A DNA stretch of 64,000 nucleotides from Acholoe squamosa (taxonomy: Eukaryota; Annelida; Polychaeta; Phyllodocida; Polynoidae): the NCBI GenBank assembly GCA_949317995.1, contig OX439037.1, positions 53,788,080 through 53,852,079 of the forward strand. Direction: 5' to 3'. Shown piece by piece: positions 62,152 to 64,000 of the stretch. Position numbers and translations under genes: made by a program. The first letter of the stretch is position 1; every line of letters begins with the position of its first letter. The notes beneath the pieces are model-generated. The model did not search any database and was not told where the DNA came from. It saw only the letters and a program-made list of their open reading frames with translations.

Positions 62152-64000
62152 AGGATAATGTTACCGAACTCTGTTTGCTAAGTTCTTAAGATATGTACAT
62201 ATACGCCCCCATCTTTATTTTTTTTGCCAGACCTCTACCATTACATCTCCCAAGTTGAGGTCTTCATTGGGATGGGAGCTGTTGCTGGTGCATTGAATGC
62301 TAAAGTTAAAAGTACATTGCCTATCCAACAGCCATGTTAAGGATAAGACGGGTCAAAGGGGGAGTACTTCGGTATCTAAAAGGGATAGGACTACAAGTAC
62401 TTTTAGTAGAAACAGTTCCAACATTGTGTCCAAAAAGGTATTCCTGTTTTGAATGACACAATGGCAGTAGGAGAGTGGTGTGACAATGTCCTTTTATAGT
62501 CGCTGTCATCTTTTAAGCAATCAAGTCCAGAATGGGATCCCCTGATTTGAAATAGGTTGATCGTGCTCATATATACGAACATGTTCAAATATGATTGCAA
62601 ATACAAACATGGTTTGCATTGCTACACTGTTTTCCAGATGATTATAGTAAACGCTTTCAAACTTTCCATTGAAAGGAAAGTGGCATTCAGATAGTAATTG
62701 TCCCATTGAGTTATCTCTGGTTGTTTTGGCTGACATAACATGATGTAGGTGCTGTACAAAGATAACTGTTTTCTTCATCTTTCAGGTCTGTTCCTACAGA
62801 GACTGATTGCTGCTACCAGAAGGCCTGGGGGTAATTAGACACAGATATCCTCTACTACACCTTCTATCTTGGGTTGCTCCTCCTATCCGTATTCTACTGT
62901 ATTTCTTTGTTTGGAATGCCCCTGCCGCTGACAGCAAGCACCCCCTCTCACATGTTCTCTTTTTGTGACCTTGTTTTCTGTGGTTGGTGTCCAGTGAGCA
63001 GTTTGTGGACAGTTTGTGAGCAGTATGTGAGCAGCTCGTTCTGCATGAATTCCTCCCCTGCCGCTGCGCTGAGCTGCATTTACTTAACTCAGCCTGCCGT
63101 CAAGGCTACCTTGGACGTGCCACATTATACACATCAACTTGCTAATGGTCTTGTTTTAAACTTTCCCTTTCAGTATTGTGTTGTTGCTGTCCATTACTAC
63201 ATGACATGCACTGTCTGAGATATCAGATTGGCCATGTTCTGCATAGAATGTTCAAGTTTTATTTTTGCAATTTCTATCTAATTTAGCAGCTATATATGAT
63301 CATGACATAAAAGATTCTTTTCAGATATGGATTACTATTTCATCTTTTCTATGTAGAAGAAAAATATATATAATATATCTGTAAATGTTTATTAAGATTT
63401 GTACCTGTGTCTTTGACAGTAGAAACACGTGTTCTGGTTTAGCTCTTGTTGCAGAAAGCAGATATTGAGAATATAACTATCCTGAGCAATATACCCATGT
63501 GCTGTACAAGGTCGTATTTGACAAACAAACAAAAACGTGTTTCAGAAAAATGTACTTGGAGAAAACGACCTTTGGAATAGGATGCATATATAACCCTGAC
63601 CAATTTACCCCTTTCCAACACGCCCTTTCCAATCTTTACATTCAGTACCGATCGTTTGATAACTGTGAATGTTTGGTAATAATCATGTACTAACAGTATG
63701 AGCTGCAATCAAACCCTCATCCATTGATAGCTCATTATCAGACAACGATCCTACTGTTGCCTACTCGAGGCACTTTATGGATGATAAGCATGAGCATGTA
63801 TGTAAATGAGAATGACAGATATCGACTGTAGCGCGAGATAGCCAAGGGGTCTGCTCTAAGCATATCGAGTGGTCTGATATAATCATAAACTGCTAAGGCA
63901 TGTCGTGGATGCCGTTTGGTGGTCAGGATGTATAGATGTAGCCCTAGTTCGTAACATGTTTCTTAATCATAAAGCTTCCAACCCTGTAGGGTTGATAATC

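Larger units (their letters stand above)
58851..64000. other. Intron 8 (incomplete)
   Basis: It holds the inverted repeat copy and an AT array listed separately, and a weak exon-like stretch at 62786-62838. No second VWC exon was found. Confidence 0.6.

Overview
This is a eukaryotic window, almost certainly from a marine invertebrate with a compact-element-rich genome. I suspect an amphioxus-like or similar animal, but the sequence does not fix the species. It carries one recognisable host gene on the + strand: a NELL-family gene (neural EGF-like-like; secreted thrombospondin-N/laminin-G-like + coiled coil + VWC protein). Seven coding exons were placed with matching intron phases (9995-10126, 46240-46390, 55343-55610, 55994-56066, 56250-56332, 56622-56753, 58757-58850). 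Together they give 310 complete codons that align collinearly with the N-terminal third of vertebrate NELL1/NELL2. A candidate signal-peptide exon lies at 2134-2167. The rest of the gene (further VWC and EGF repeats) must lie beyond base 64000.

Most of the window is intron. Intron 2 is about 36.1 kb and intron 3 about 9.0 kb; introns 4-6 are only 183-383 bp. The long introns are filled with short, non-coding terminal-inverted-repeat (TIR) elements and palindromes. I count more than 20 and found no transposase gene. The main families are: a 245-bp element with a CAGTGGGGTG end (204-743, two near-identical copies); GGTCGAATCCC-ended elements (7997-10787, 34902-35571, 49405-49769); CACTGCAAAAA-ended elements flanked by TA (11071-11371, 18436-19337, 47048-47829); G-rich GGGGGCATCC and GGGGCTGTGT elements (6648-7122, 33219-34885); a GGCCAAAA element (35861-36191); and several single foldbacks, the cleanest at 41179-41359.

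Other occupants are a 5'-truncated LINE on the - strand (17114-18236) whose 3' tail has grown into a 420-bp ATT/ATTATC/ATC microsatellite (16695-17113), a tRNA-derived SINE head (about 1509-1585, - strand), a candidate solo LTR with 7-bp flanking duplications (37704-38034), a 20-bp minisatellite (25550-25722), several long AT arrays, and dispersed duplicate segments (50741/52360 and 49965/60458).

The most unusual signal is shared architecture. Several unrelated TIR families have ends densely packed with one short, often self-complementary word per family (TTGCAA, GTTTAAAC/TGTTTAG, GACATGTC, GTCTGC). This resembles the subterminal transposase-binding arrays of CACTA/EnSpm-type elements. NELL exon 2 sits inside a mosaic of the TTGCAA family.
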